Assembly: GCA_944989445.1 (NCBI GenBank)
Contig: CALYLW010001388.1
Coordinates: 1-64,000, forward strand
From: Ampullaceana balthica
Lineage: Eukaryota > Mollusca > Gastropoda > Lymnaeidae
Direction of reading: 5' to 3'
Length of the DNA stretch: 64,000 nt
In this document: piece after piece, positions 1 through 11,157 of the stretch
How positions within the stretch are numbered: position 1 is the first letter of the stretch
Layout: every line of letters begins with the position of its first letter
Program-made: the position numbers and the translations under genes
The notes under the pieces: generated by a model
What the model was told of the DNA's origin: nothing
Seen by the model: the letters and a program-made list of their open reading frames with translations, nothing else
The model's database searches: none

Positions 1-212
1 AGAGGACTTGAGCGTGGGCCCAGGATGGTCGAGTCGGACCGAGGGCATGCTCGAATATTAAGCCATTTGCAGATAGATGTATTGGATGTCTAGGCGGGAC
101 CGCCAGTTTATACATTTGTACATAGCAGAATAAACAGTGACTTGTACCCAAATCTGGTGTCATTTCTTGTGTGCATGCGGCGGCGAGCAAGCAATAACCC
201 ACCAACAAATGA
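1..212. other. Unassigned flank upstream of RTE-like LINE
   Basis: This stretch lies before the point where similarity to the RTE-like LINE begins. It is GC-richer than most of the window and contains an AATAAA hexamer near 129-136. It could be the end of another retroelement, such as an LTR remnant, but no matching partner is visible in the window. The reading frame that continues into the LINE from position 142 includes about 24 codons of this flank, so the ATG at 142 is not a natural start. Confidence 0.3.
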
Positions 213-2182
213 GACCCTAACACCCACGCCCTCAGGTTCAAACCCCCTCCTCAGCGCAGACGGTAACACTCTCATCACAGACAAAGAGAAGATCTTGAAG
301 AGGTGGGCCGAACATTTTGAAAGCATCCTAAATCGCCCTTCGACAATCAACGAAGAAGCCATCAATCGTCTTCCCCAAGTGCCCACAAACAAAGCACTGG
401 ATGACCCCCCAACCGTGCTCGAGACCCAGAAAGCAATTTATCTTCTCTCCAGTGGCAAAGCACCTGGTTCTGACGCCATACCAGCTGAGGTCTACAAGGA
501 GGGAGGAACAGCCCTGACTGAAAGGCTCCACCATCTATTTCTCTTGGTGTGGCAGCAAGAGACGATCCCGCAGGACTTCAAAGATGCCACCATCATACAT
601 CTTTATAAGCAAAAAGGAAATAGACAGGCTTGTGACAACCACAGAGGCATATCCCTGCTATCTATCGCAGGAAAGATCTTTGCCAGAATCCTGCTCAACC
701 GCCTCACGGTCCACCTTGACCAAGGACTCCTGCCTGAAAGTCAGTGTGGCTTCCGAAAAGAGCGAGGGACCATCGACATGGTGTTCGCTGCCAGGCAGCT
801 GCAAGAGAAATGTCAGGAGCAGAACGTCAACCTGTTCTCCACCTATGTCGACCTGACCAAGGCTTTTGACACCGTTGGCAGAGAGGGTCTGTGGAAGATA
901 ATGGCCAAGTACGGTTGCCCAAGGAAATTCATCGTCTTGGTGAGACAATTCCATGAGGGCATGCAGGCCAGAGTCCAGGACAGCGGAGAGTTTTCTGATC
1001 CCTTCACAGTCACAAACGGGGTCAAGCAGGGCTGCGTCCTGGCACCAACACTATTTAGCCTCATGTTTTCCGCCATGCTGACAGAGGCCTTCAGAGACGA
1101 GGGTGTTGGTGTTAACCTGAGGTACCGCACAGATGGCAAGCTGTTCAACCTTCGGAGGCTCCATGCAAAAACCAAGGTTTTGACAGACATCATCAGAGAC
1201 CTCCTGTTTGCTGATGACTGTGCCCTCAATGCTGCCTCAGAAGCCGACATGCAATGCAGCGTTAACCTGTTCTCCAGCGCCTGCACAAACTTTGGTCTGA
1301 CGATCAACACCAAGAAGACTGAAGTCCTCCATCAGCCTGCGCCTGGAAGGCCCTACGTTGAGCCCAGCATCACTGTCAACGGCCAGAGACTCAACACAGT
1401 GCAACGGTTCTCATACCTAGGCAGCACACTGTCGCAAAATGCCACCATCGATGACGAAGTGAGCGTCAGAATTGCCAGAGCCAGCTCCACTTTTGGCAGG
1501 TTGTACCCAAATGTCTGGAACAGAAGAGGCATTACCATCCAGACCAAGCTGAAAGTGTACAGGGCGGTGGTGCTCTCCCACACTGCTATATGCGTGTGAA
1601 ACATGGACTGTGTATCAGCGCCATGCTAGGAAGCTTAACCACTTTCATTCAACAAGCCTCAGGAAGATCCTCGGCATAAAGTGGCAGGATAAAATACCAG
1701 ACACAGTGGTACTGACCAAGGCAGGTCTCCCCAGCATATTCACACTCCTGATGCAGTCCCAGCTTCGTTGGGCAGGGCACGTGGTCCGAATGCCAGACGA
1801 GAGACTGCCAAAGAGACTCTTCTATGGCGAGCTCCAGCATGGCCAGCGGTCCCAAGGTGGGCAAAAGAAACGCTACAAAGACACACTGAAAGTCTCACTG
1901 AAAGCGTTTGCCATCAACCCAGACACGTGGGAACTTGCTGCAAAGGACCGTTCCACCTGGCGTTCTTCCATCCACGAAGGTGCCAAGTCATGCGAGGCAA
2001 ACAGGATCACCTCCGCAGAAAAGAAGAGGCAAGCCCGAAAGGCCCGTGCTGTCAACCCTCCTGGAGATGTCCCACTCGTCCCTTGTCCCTTCTGTTCCCG
2101 AACCTTCCGTGCTAGGATCGGCCTCATCAGCCATCTGCGCACGCACAAACAAAGCCAGTCCCAGCAACCCTCAGATGACTAG
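142..2182 (+). pseudogene. Reverse transcriptase of RTE-like LINE (frameshifted)
   Basis: The ORF encoded a LINE RT that would reverse-transcribe the element RNA at a nicked target. Visible RT blocks are SGKAPGSDAIPAE, TYVDLTKAFDTV, GVKQGCVLAPTLFSLMF and LLFADDCAL, the last being the catalytic FADD box near 1206-1217. The frame 142-1599 stops early, and the frame 1610-2182 carries the rest. Comparison with the family copy near 32.7 kb places a single extra base near 1574, inside the conserved segment before ACETW. The C-terminus holds a C2H2 finger (C-x2-C-x12-H-x3-H, with RIGLISH). The first codons derive from the unrelated flank. With no endonuclease and a frameshift, this copy cannot be active. 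Confidence 0.85.
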
Positions 2183-2215
2183 AGTGGTCTTCGTCGAATC
2201 GACGGACGAACAACA
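213..2215 (+). mobile_element. RTE-like LINE, 5'-truncated copy 1
   Basis: Non-LTR retrotransposon copy that starts inside the linker between endonuclease and reverse transcriptase, so the endonuclease is missing. It runs through RT and a C-terminal C2H2 finger, and ends in an ACAAC/CA-rich tail near 2205-2228. A second copy of the same family lies at 30884-33349 and shares the linker, RT and zinc finger in the same order. The RTE/BovB-like placement rests on the RT layout (YLGS motif, then the ACETW and WAGHVVRM motifs) and was made by eye. The exact LINE clade is uncertain. Confidence 0.85.
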
Positions 2216-2227
2216 CAACACACACAC

Positions 2228-2702
2228 AATGAAACCTATAGCCACCATCAATGCAGCTGATTTTGGCCGTCCACAAATGACGTCATGACCGATATACAAT
2301 GAAACCAATAGCCACCATCAATGCACCTCATTGTGGCCGTCCATAAATGACTTCATGACCGATATACAATGAAACATATAGCCACCATCAATGCACCTCA
2401 TTGTGGCCGTCCATAAATGACGTCATGACCGATATACAATGAAACCTATAGCCACCATCAATGCACCTCATTGTGGCCGTCCATAAATGACGTCATGACC
2501 GATATACAATGAAACCTATAGCCACCATCAATGCACCTCATTGTGGCGTCCATAAAGGACGTCATGACTGATATACAATGAAACCTATAGCCACCATCAA
2601 TGCACCTTATTTTGGCCGTCCATAAATGACGTCATGACCGATATAGAACGAAACCTATAGCCACCATCAATGCACATCATTGGGGCCGTCCATAAATGAC
2701 GT
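2228..2702 (+). repeat. 70-bp tandem array with CRE-like palindromes
   Basis: About 6.8 units of 70 bp; the GGCCGT landmark recurs at 2335, 2405 and 2475. Each unit contains GGCCGTCCATAAATGACGTC followed by ATGACCGATATACAATGAAA and a CACCATCAATGCACCTCATT segment. Most units keep the palindrome TGACGTCA. The GGCCGTCCATAAATGACGTC part resembles the terminus of the Harbinger-like element at 12779, so the array may be a tandem amplification of a transposon end. Confidence 0.9.
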
Positions 2703-2810
2703 CACGCACATAGGGGGCGGGATGGGATTACTATTGAGTGACGATGTGTTACGAGTGGGAGGGGGTGTTTAAGAAATGTGACGTCACATCAAAAAACTCG
2801 TAACTTTAAA
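2690..2810 (+). mobile_element. PIF/Harbinger-like terminal fragment
   Basis: After the last 70-bp unit the sequence continues with a G-rich tract, GAGGGGGTGTTTAAGAAATG, and a TGTGACGTCACATCA segment. This follows the same order of motifs as the left end of the element at 12779-12900. No second terminus is visible nearby, so this looks like a solitary end. Confidence 0.45.
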
Positions 2811-2835
2811 TAAAAGTTCCATTTAAGTATTTGAT

Positions 2836-3107
2836 TCTCTGTCACAACTTCTTTTCGGACTCATGCCCGTCATATCTTACTGAACTTTTGTCGGTCTATT
2901 CACCCACTCGCCAGCTACAATCTTCTGCAGACACACGCGCTCTCTCTGTTCCTAAGACATGCACCAAAACATTTGTGAAAGTTCGTTCTCTTTTTGTGCA
3001 GCTAAACAATGGAATTCTCGACCATTACACATACGTAGTATTCAAACAACCAAGTCGTTCAAGACTTCACTTAAGACACATCTTTTCAAAAAATGTATAT
3101 ACTTAAG
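2836..3107 (+). pseudogene. L2/CR1-like LINE, C-terminal RT fragment
   Basis: Two overlapping frames (2831-3106 and 2959-3186) together carry the conserved tail of an L2/CR1-type LINE ORF2. The first gives CPSYLTELLSVYSPTRQLQS followed by SADTR. The second gives SFSFCAAKQWNSRPLHIRS and SFKTSLKTHLFKKCIY. The shift lies around 2980. No RT catalytic core is present, so this is a short 3' fragment of a LINE family distinct from the others in the window. Assignment rests on recognising this tail motif by eye. Confidence 0.7.
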
Positions 3108-3139
3108 TCGTTCAAAGGTTTCCAGTGTGAATACAAAAA

Positions 3140-3830
3140 TAAATGAAAGTTTTAAGGTGTCGACATGCAACGCGCATGTTCTTTAACACGTTTAGACCTC
3201 CCTCGCAGAAATATTGATTTTAATAAGACGTACAATGTTGTCAGTATTTTAAAGTTTCAAAAATTCAATAGTTAATGCCGCCGCCTAGCAGACAATAATA
3301 ACATTCAAGCTGCTGGGTCCGTATGACCTGTCTGAAAGTAAAGCCATTGTTATTTACAATTTTTCCGGGCATAATGACATGTTACGAGGGCTAGACTCAG
3401 TGACCACCACAGCACGCCGTATGCTTGCGAGGATTATGGAAAGGTTAATAAAGTGAATGGGGGGGCAGCGAGAATGTAGGCACCTTCAGAAAGGACTATC
3501 TGACCACATTGCCTTTTTATTGTCCGATTACATCGGATCGGGGTGGGGTAGAGTTATATAGGTTTGGAATGACCTGAGAGGAATGGCGCATTTATCACAA
3601 TCATGAACGTTCTTTGAATGTTGACGGGTTATACGCGTATATACTTTTTCAATTCAACGTAAATTAAACGTTAAAAATAACTATTTCAAACTGTATTTAA
3701 TTTTTAATGGATAATAATATTAAGTTGATTTATTTATATACCAAAAATTAATTTTAAACAGTATATCTAAAAAAAAACAAAAAAAACCAAAACTCTACGG
3801 TGTATATACAAAGGGGTCGAACGAATGATA
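3140..3830 (+). repeat. Dispersed repeat, partial copy of GTCGAA-ended element
   Basis: Collinear with 27410-28400. Shared landmarks are CCTCCCTNGCAGAA, CGCCTAGCAGACAATAA, GACTATCTGACCACATTGCC and AATGGCGCATTTATCACAAT. The right edge ends in a GGGGTCGAACGAATG stub near 3815, which matches the GTCGAA subterminal motif of the other copy. The left terminal repeats are absent. No coding frame is recognised. Confidence 0.75.
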
Positions 3831-3959
3831 TTGATGTGTCTTTGATTGTCTTTACATGTTTATATACTGGAAATTAAAAAAAAATTGCATATCAATTAAC
3901 TAAGGAATATATTTTAAAAAATATAGTTAAATGTACAATTATACCCCTAATCACCTACG

Positions 3960-4351
3960 TATCATACCTATAACGTGTCAAAAATGTCTCATCCATACAT
4001 ACAAGACTTACATTCATCAGTAACATATGTATAGTGAACCTCCTGAAGGTAAGTCCGTACGTCAGTCTCCTCACGTATGAGTCACTTGATGCTCCTCGTG
4101 TGTGTGATCCGTCTGTCACGTGTGTTCAGGAATTTATTAGAACTATTTTTAAATACATAGCTTTAAGTCAAAACAGTGACATCACCATCTACCGAAGGTA
4201 TGTAAGCGTGTAAAGTTTATAAAATCTGCTTATGTAAATTTTATGGTTAGATATATTCACAGATGTCCCCAGACAACGGGACTCCACTGATAGTTATCAA
4301 CAATATAAACATTGGTATAATTTTAACATAACGTTTGAATTATATAAAACA
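3960..4351 (+). repeat. Dispersed block A, left part
   Basis: Non-coding repeat shared with 29945-30260 (block B) and 43505-43760 (block C). All three contain a TGTGTTCAGGAGTT-like segment, a CATCTACCGAAGG-like segment and GATGTCCCCAGACAACGGGA (slightly changed in C). The block is interrupted after 4351 by a Helitron-like insertion and resumes at 6911. Confidence 0.75.
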
Positions 4352-6910
4352 CTAGAAAAATACCCGCACTTTGTAGCGGGAGTGTGCTGACCCTTTATCC
4401 AAGTATTAGTTTCTGGTTATTACAATTTTTATTTGCCAAGTTAAAGTTCAGATTAATCTATTTAGTTAAAATCTTATGAGAAAAAGAGATATGCCATTTT
4501 ACCGCGTGAGTTGTTTTCACTTAATGCAGTGCCTTTTAACATAACCTTACTATTTAAAAGATATGATTTATTAAATAATGATTCTTGCCGACCATAATAA
4601 CTAAATTTACAATTTCATTCCCACTTGTACAAAATTAACATAGCTTATAGGTTTTCCGAAAGAGCTCTACCACCCTCGTCACTCAAAAATTTAATATATA
4701 ATTACGAAACTGCATTGTATCACAATTGTAAGTTAAATAATATTTGTAACCACGTCTATGAGATAAAGAACATGTGACACTATCCCTTTAAAAGGCAAAA
4801 GCTAAGTGACTCATAGCGCAAATAAACAAAATTATAAATGTACTTTCTAAAATACATTTATGTCGTATTAAAATGATATAAAAATGTGCACACCATATTG
4901 AGACATATAGAAAGCTGGCCGCATAAAATAAAGTCTTGTTATAAAGTAAATGTACTGGACCAAAATAACTCCTCATTTTGATGTATTCATAATCGTCTTA
5001 ACAGGGAAATAATATTTAACATTTTGTATGTCTCCATATTTTACGATTTATATTTACGGTTTATAAGCAATGTGTAAAATTTCAAAAGGGAATCTTTTTT
5101 TTTGTTCCCTTTTTCAAATAAGTCATCATATTTTTAAAATTATATTCAATGCACACACACACACCAGATTTTATATCTGAAAAATAAAATAAATTTTAAA
5201 AAAAAGATTCAACCGTCTGTTGATAAGCGCATCTTAAAAATGATTAAAAGGCAATTTTAGAAATGGCCTATGCTATGCTGAATACAAAGGAATGAACATA
5301 AAAACATATTCAATTCGCAATTCATATTAATTAAGCGTTTTCAGGATCACTTCATTAAATTTAGTCAACTTTTGTTAATATGTTCGGTAGCGAAAGTTTA
5401 TAATGTATATTGTATATAAAGCTAAAGTAAACAGTTTTAAAGTGTAAGTTTATTTGACATAGGCCATCACTTTCAACATAAAATAAACTCGCTACATCTA
5501 TGGTTTTTAATTAAATGTCGAGTTATGAATTAAATTTTTAAAAATCCCAATTTTATTCATTGCATGTAAAATATTAATACAATGCATCGTGAAAATAATT
5601 GAAATAAAATAATTTAAACGCATATGAAATATATAAAGCTCAGTTGATATTTTTATGTTTGTTTGTTTGTATCCATTTAAAAAAGGCCACTGCTTTGTTG
5701 ACATTTTTCCAAAAGATCTCTGCCACTGTCGTCACTAAAAAAGCTCTTATATATTTACGACACTGCATCGTAACACAATTGTAATTAATACAATATTTGC
5801 AACAGCGTCTATGAGATAAAGCTATTAAAGATAAATAAAGAAATTAGGCTATATTCCTAATTTTAAAAAAAACCAAACAAAACAAATCAATTTTATGTTA
5901 AAAACGCATGTGAAACCATGACAATAATCGATTTTAAAAATGGCCTATGTTAATCCATCATCAAAGGAATGAACATAACATATTCAATTCGCAATACAAA
6001 ATAATTAAGCGTTTTCAGGATCACTTTATCTAGTTTAATCTACTTATGTTAATAGGTCCGGTAGCCTAAGTTTAAATAGTATAAGTGTATAGGTTATGTA
6101 AAAGACAATAGCTTATGTAAAAGACAAACAAAATATAAATGTTATATTAATAGGACACATCTAAATTTAAGATGCGTACACGAAAATGTGCGCACAGTAA
6201 TCAGGCGATAAAAGATTTTAGAACGCGCACCGCTAAAAATGAAGCCTTGAAAAAAATACTGACACAATTATTACATAAACAGGTTTTTCACTAAATGTCC
6301 AGTTATGGAACAGAAAATAATTTTAAAAATTCGCAATTAAATTTAAACGTGTAAACAATTAAATCTAATGCATCGTGTGGCAGTTGTAATTAAATATGTT
6401 TACGTGTCTATCTAATATACATAAAGTAAAAGTAAAGAAAATGACAATTCTTTGTACTACACAAATCAAATTATGAAGCGTACACGAAAATGTGCGCACC
6501 GTAATTAGACATTATAATATTTTTTCAAATGTGCACGGCTGAAAATAAAGTATTGGGGAAAAAAACGTCACCAAAAGTAACTCGCTTTGAACGGCATTTG
6601 AACGTCCGCGTAAATTTGTTCAATACAGAAATGAGGTTAAATTTTTTATTCTTTGTCTCTGCATTTTCTGATTATTTAATTTACGACATTCGGGCAAAAG
6701 GGACAATTACAAAAAGTTACTTAAAACCACCTTCAGGGTAAAAGGAACCGTCCTGCCAAATTTGGTCCCTGTCCGTCATTTGGTTTTTCCGTGACTGTCT
6801 AACAGAAAGTCGAAAAGTGAAACATACAAACATGCAAACATAAAACATAAAAACATACAAACATACAAACATACAAAAATACAAACACCAACTGAGCTTT
6901 ATATATTAGA
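4352..6910 (-). mobile_element. Helitron-like element, 2.56 kb, non-autonomous
   Basis: On the minus strand the element begins TCTAATATATAAAGCTCAGT (6910 downward) and ends ...TTTTTCTAG (4352). A hairpin (CCCGC/GCGGG, 4363-4380) sits 7 bases inside the CTAG end. It lies between A (4351) and T (6911), the AT target expected for Helitrons. Paralogous blocks B (near 30270) and C (near 43765) lack it and read straight through, which confirms both ends. The interior is AT-rich and contains diverged internal repeats: 4650-4775 with 5700-5822, 5334-5400 with 6008-6075, and 6171-6207 with 6475-6510. An ACATACAAAC-rich tract lies at 6830-6890. No Rep/helicase frame is seen. Confidence 0.75.
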
Positions 6911-7196
6911 TAAATACATAAATTTACAATAATGCAGTTTAAATTAAAATTTGATCCTCACTAGGACGTGAATCTCCTTTCTTTTCACTGATATGCTCTG
7001 AGTTGATCTTTAAACAACGACGAATGTGTGCTGTGGACCATCTAGCTATGTGCACTAAGTCACAAACTTAATTGTAAATATATAATTCTGTCTTACAATC
7101 CTCTAAGTCATGAATTAATTATTTATATATTTTTCTCAATGAGGTTATTACAGGACAATTGTTTTTGGTCCATGTAAAAATTTTGTGTGAAATGTA

Positions 7197-7303
7197 TTAT
7201 CTCCGTCTGTTATCTATTGTCGTCACAGGTGATAGGGGTTATCTCTGTCTGTTATCTATTGTCGTCACAGGTGATAGGGGTTATCTCTGTCTGTTATCAA
7301 TTT
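7197..7303 (+). repeat. 42-bp tandem repeat, about 2.5 copies
   Basis: Units start at 7197, 7239 and 7281 and contain CTGTCTGTTATCTATTGTCG followed by TCACAGGTGATAGGGG. Copies are nearly identical. Confidence 0.9.
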
Positions 7304-7338
7304 TTGATTTCATGTCAGAAACCAATGGATAAGTTAGT

Positions 7339-7653
7339 GTTGTCTGTACACATTGGCTGTATGTAAGAGTTGTCTGACTGTTATAGTCTGTCTTTAAGTA
7401 CATACGTGTGTTAGTGTTTTATGTTACATTTTCTAATTTTAATGTTGTCTGTACACATTGGCTGTATGTAAGAGTTGTCTGACTGTTATAGTCTGTCTTT
7501 AAGTACATACGTGTGTTAGTGTTTTATGTTACATTTTCTAATTTTAATGTTGTCTGTACACATTGGCTGTATGTAAGAGTTGTCTGGCTGTTATAGTCTG
7601 TCTTTAAGTACATACGTGTGTTAGTGCTTTATGTTACATTTTCTAATTTTAAT
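7339..7653 (+). repeat. 105-bp tandem repeat, three copies
   Basis: Units begin at 7339, 7444 and 7549 with GTTGTCTGTACACATTGGCT. They are nearly identical, and a fourth partial unit begins at 7654. The paralogous block B region is rich in TTGTCTG but lacks this amplification, so the array probably expanded after the blocks separated. Confidence 0.9.
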
Positions 7654-8443
7654 GTTGTCTGTTAGTTTGTAAATGTTATGTCATTTTTAAATGTGTCTGT
7701 AAATTTTAAGATACATGCTATTGATTTTTAGGGTTGTCGGTCTGTGAGAGATGTCTGATTGTTTGTATTTCCTAAATGTTAGGTGTCTGAGTGTTAGTAT
7801 TGACAGTATGTACAAGTTATCGGTTTGTTCTAGTTATTTGTCTGCCTTAAAAGTATTTTGATTAAAAATTTTGCATCTTAATTTGTTAGATTTGTCTATC
7901 AGTGTGATTGCTTGGTTGTTTTGTTAGTAAATTATATAATACATTAGAAAAACCCATTCAGCATATTTAAATGGCAATAAAATCATTGACCAAAGTTTGA
8001 AGTCGTATACAAATATAAGGAACAATTTTCAAATTAAAAGACTTTCTATTATCGTATCTGACGTGCATCATTTTTGTATTTCCCCGTTTACGCAGCACTA
8101 AAAAGCACTGCTATCGACCTACTTAATATGATGTTGTAATTGAGACAACTTAAGCGGCAAGATTATTTAGGAGATCATAAAATTATTTTCTTTAGCTTCG
8201 TTTAAATTGTAATCTACAAGTCTACGAGGCATAGTACTATTTATTTGTATTGCTCACATTTTGTATTGAATGTAACAGCATATTATGTATAGAAATTTTA
8301 TTCGAAAAAAAATACATTTTTAGAATCCTAGATATTTCATATTTAGAAAACTGTAAATTTAATAAATGTATAGACATTTATTACTTTGCCTAATTGATGT
8401 TAATATTTGCTGTGTATTTGTAATGTATATGTTCTCTTTATCG

Positions 8444-8520
8444 AAGTGGCACGCCACTTGAATTCGATCTCTTTAATAAGGGATAACATTTCAATGAACT
8501 GCTAGTTCTATCAGTATAGA
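8444..8520 (+). repeat. Palindrome cluster, copy 1
   Basis: Contains AAGTGGCACGCCACTT (6-bp arms), a TCTCTTTAATAAGGGAT imperfect hairpin and AATGAACTGCTAG downstream. The same order of elements recurs at 26278, 34120 and 42234 on this strand, and at 40293 and 45992 on the opposite strand. Confidence 0.75.
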
Positions 8521-8573
8521 TTGAGTTCGATTTAGACAATTTCTTGTCAATGGCTCATTTCCTTCGATTTTGT

Positions 8574-8619
<46 letters not shown>

Positions 8620-10200
8620 GAAAGTATGTATGTGTGCTTGTACTTTATAGCTGACTAAACCATTCATCCAATCGTAATGACAATTTTTAAGACTGTTGAG
8701 TACGCTCCCGGGATGTTAACTGGCAACTTTTTTTCTCAATTTAACACTCATGGCGCGCCGGGGGCCCATAATGTCATTTTTTGCAAATAATAATAATAAT
8801 TTGTTCACTTATAAAGCGAAGTACCCCAGCCTACAGCTCGGCTCACATCGCTTTACAAACATGTTCAACAACTACATAAAACACATTGCACTCTAAATCT
8901 TCCTAAACATAGTTACACACACAAAATTTCATATTAATGTTCATAAATGGACGCATCACCGTCATAGACTGTTAATTTGATGGAGCAATCCTTAGCGAAA
9001 CAGGAATCCATGATGAAGATCCTGATCCAGAAATAATAACAAGACAAATACAGACAATTAAATCAAGAGTTCAAGGCTATGCATGCCTCTTAGGCGTAGC
9101 CTCGTTCTCAAGATTCAACCAAACAGTTTAATCGCAATGGTCGTCCCGTGGTTCGTTTTAGTCTGTATCACTTCCATCAGGTTGAACCGAGTCACTTTTT
9201 AGTTATTTACAAATTAGTTTATGCGTTAGCTACTGAGTAAATGAATAGATCTTAACCAAACTTTGAATACAAAAACTTAGTAGCCCATAGTAAAATACTT
9301 TAGGGCACTTAGCTCCTAATGGCCACTCATTCAGGGCTGAGGGCCCAAAATACAATTGTTATTAAACGTTTAAGATTTTATTCCCCAATTCAATTATTAA
9401 AGATCTTGACAAATAATAGTAAATGCATCCATTATTATCAATATTGAAATGAACAGGTGTTTTGAACTTTATATCTTGCCCTGAATGGGCCCTGTGGCCT
9501 TAATATCGTTGTTTTGCTTATATGCGCTGTATTAAAATTAGTTTATGCGTGAGCTACTGAGTAAATGAATAGATCTTAACCAAACTTTGTATACAGAAAC
9601 TTGGTAGCACATATTAAAATAAAATGTCTTTTTCGTATATGTATAATATATTTTGCCTATTCACTTTTTTTAAGATCTTGAGAAATATATCCACCAAAAA
9701 AACTGAATTAAAATGAACAGGTTTTTGAAATTGACATATTGCACCGAATGGGCCCCGGGGCCCCTTAATGTCATTTCCCCCCAATAAAAAGCAGTTTAAG
9801 CGTTAGGTAACGAGCAAATAACTGGATTTTGACAAAACATTATTTAAAAACTTAAGAGCCTATATTAAATTACTATAGGGCACTGAACTCCAAATGTCCT
9901 TTCCCTCGGAGCTGGGGGCCCCAAATGTATTTTTTACCGAAATTATTCCCTATTCAATTTTACATGATATTGAGACATGTAGCTTGAGTACAGTGGCAAT
10001 AAAAATATAAATTATCACTCATTTTGGGGCCGGGGCCTTTAATATCGTTTCTATTTTTGTAAGCTATTTAATTATTAATTTATTTATGCGTTTGCTATAA
10101 AAACTTTGCCTTTTTTCCACACTTCCGCGAAGGTTTCTGGCATAATTGTCTTTTAAACATACCACTCATTCGATTCTTTAAATGTATTCATTTTTACTGA
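8574..10200. repeat. Block A-specific repeat-rich insertion
   Basis: Block B lacks this stretch. It opens with an AT dinucleotide run (8574-8613). It then holds imperfect repeats of roughly 250-330 bp carrying TTTATGCGTTAGCTACTGAG, AATAGATCTTAACCAAACTT and GAATGGGCCC...GGCC..TTAAT; clear unit starts are near 9208, 9538 and 9790. A segment at 8800-8870 has AATAATAATAATTTGTTCAC and a GCG(A/C)TTTACAAAC-type motif common in dispersed repeats. It is probably a decayed DNA or Helitron-type element, but the termini are not resolved. No gene is seen. Confidence 0.5.
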
Positions 10201-10341
10201 GATCGTTGCAAGTGTTGCATAAAATTAATGTCTTGCGAAACGATCATTCAGTTAATTAGTATTGAGTTTGTTGCATCGAAGAGTAAGTACCAAGTGATAA
10301 TTTTATTGTTAATTAAAACACTAAGTTTTAAAAAAAAATCA

Positions 10342-11157
10342 TTATCTTATCTTATCTGTTTACAGACGCTCCTTCTATACAGAAGATTATTGCGTCCTAC
10401 GCTTATCTATGGTTTGTGTTTAGTCCTGCATTTTTATTAGAGATTTAAATGTTGATAAAGTGTTGGTTTTCCTGGATTCTTCAGGCAACCCATTCCACGC
10501 CCGAATTCCGGACGGGAAGAACGAAAATTTGTATGTGTTTGTTCTTGCATACGGAATAAGAAAGGTGTTTTTATCCTTATGTCTATCTGAGGGTTGTATT
10601 AAGTTATCTTTGTGTTGTATTTCTAAATTAGAATTAATTGCTTTATGTATGATTACTACTTCGCTCTTGGTTCTTCTATCCTCTAGTGTTTCAAGGTTTA
10701 ATGATTTAACTAATGGTGTTATTCTTGTCAGTTTTGAATATTCTCCAGTAATGAATCTGGCAGCTCTTTTTTGAATTTGTTCTAGTTTATCAATGTTTTC
10801 TTTGGTGGATGGGTCCCATACAGAAGATGCATATTCTAGTACAGGTCTCACCAAAGTGAGGTAGCATTTTAGTTTTATATCTCTATTACATTTGTAAAGG
10901 TTTCTTTTTATAAAGCCTAACGTTTTGTTTGATTTTTTAATAACTTCATTGACATAGGGATTCCCTGAAAGTTTCTCATCTATTAAGACTCCTAAGTATT
11001 TTGCATCTTTAGTTTGGGTAAGTTCTTTTCCATGAATGTAATATTAGGATTTTATTTGTTTCTTTTTCTTTGTTACTCTTAACAGTTGACACTTTTCTGG
11101 GTGGAAAGACATAGTCTAGTTAGTTTCCCATTTTATCAATTCATCTAAGTCTTTTTG
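10342..11157 (-). mobile_element. CR1/L2-like LINE, 5'-truncated copy
   Basis: Matches the 3' part of the full-length LINE at 36235-37046, on the same strand and nearly base for base over the first 500 bases. The 3' end carries short GATAA-type repeats (CAGATAAGATAAGATAATG on the minus strand). Homology stops abruptly at about 11157, where the full copy continues into the RT catalytic region. Block B (near 34400) lacks the insertion, giving an approximate empty site. Confidence 0.85.
10420..10854 (-). pseudogene. RT C-terminal fragment of CR1/L2-like LINE
   Basis: An open frame of 144 codons encodes only the region after the RT palm: VRPVLEYASSVWDPSTKENI, QKRAARFITGEYS and FFPSGIRAWNGLPEE. 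These are the usual end motifs of CR1/L2-type ORF2. Upstream of 10854 the same reading is broken by small indels relative to the full copy at 36306-38975, for example at 10890-10900 and 11040. No catalytic FADD box or endonuclease is present. Confidence 0.85.

Larger units (their letters stand above)
6911..8573 (+). repeat. Dispersed block A, middle part
   Basis: Collinear with block B (30290-30880 and 33364-34260). Shared anchors include TTGATCTTTAAACAA, the CACTAAAAAGCAC segment near 8097, and the palindrome cluster near 8444. Minisatellites at 7197-7303 and 7339-7653 lie inside it. No gene is recognised. Confidence 0.7.
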
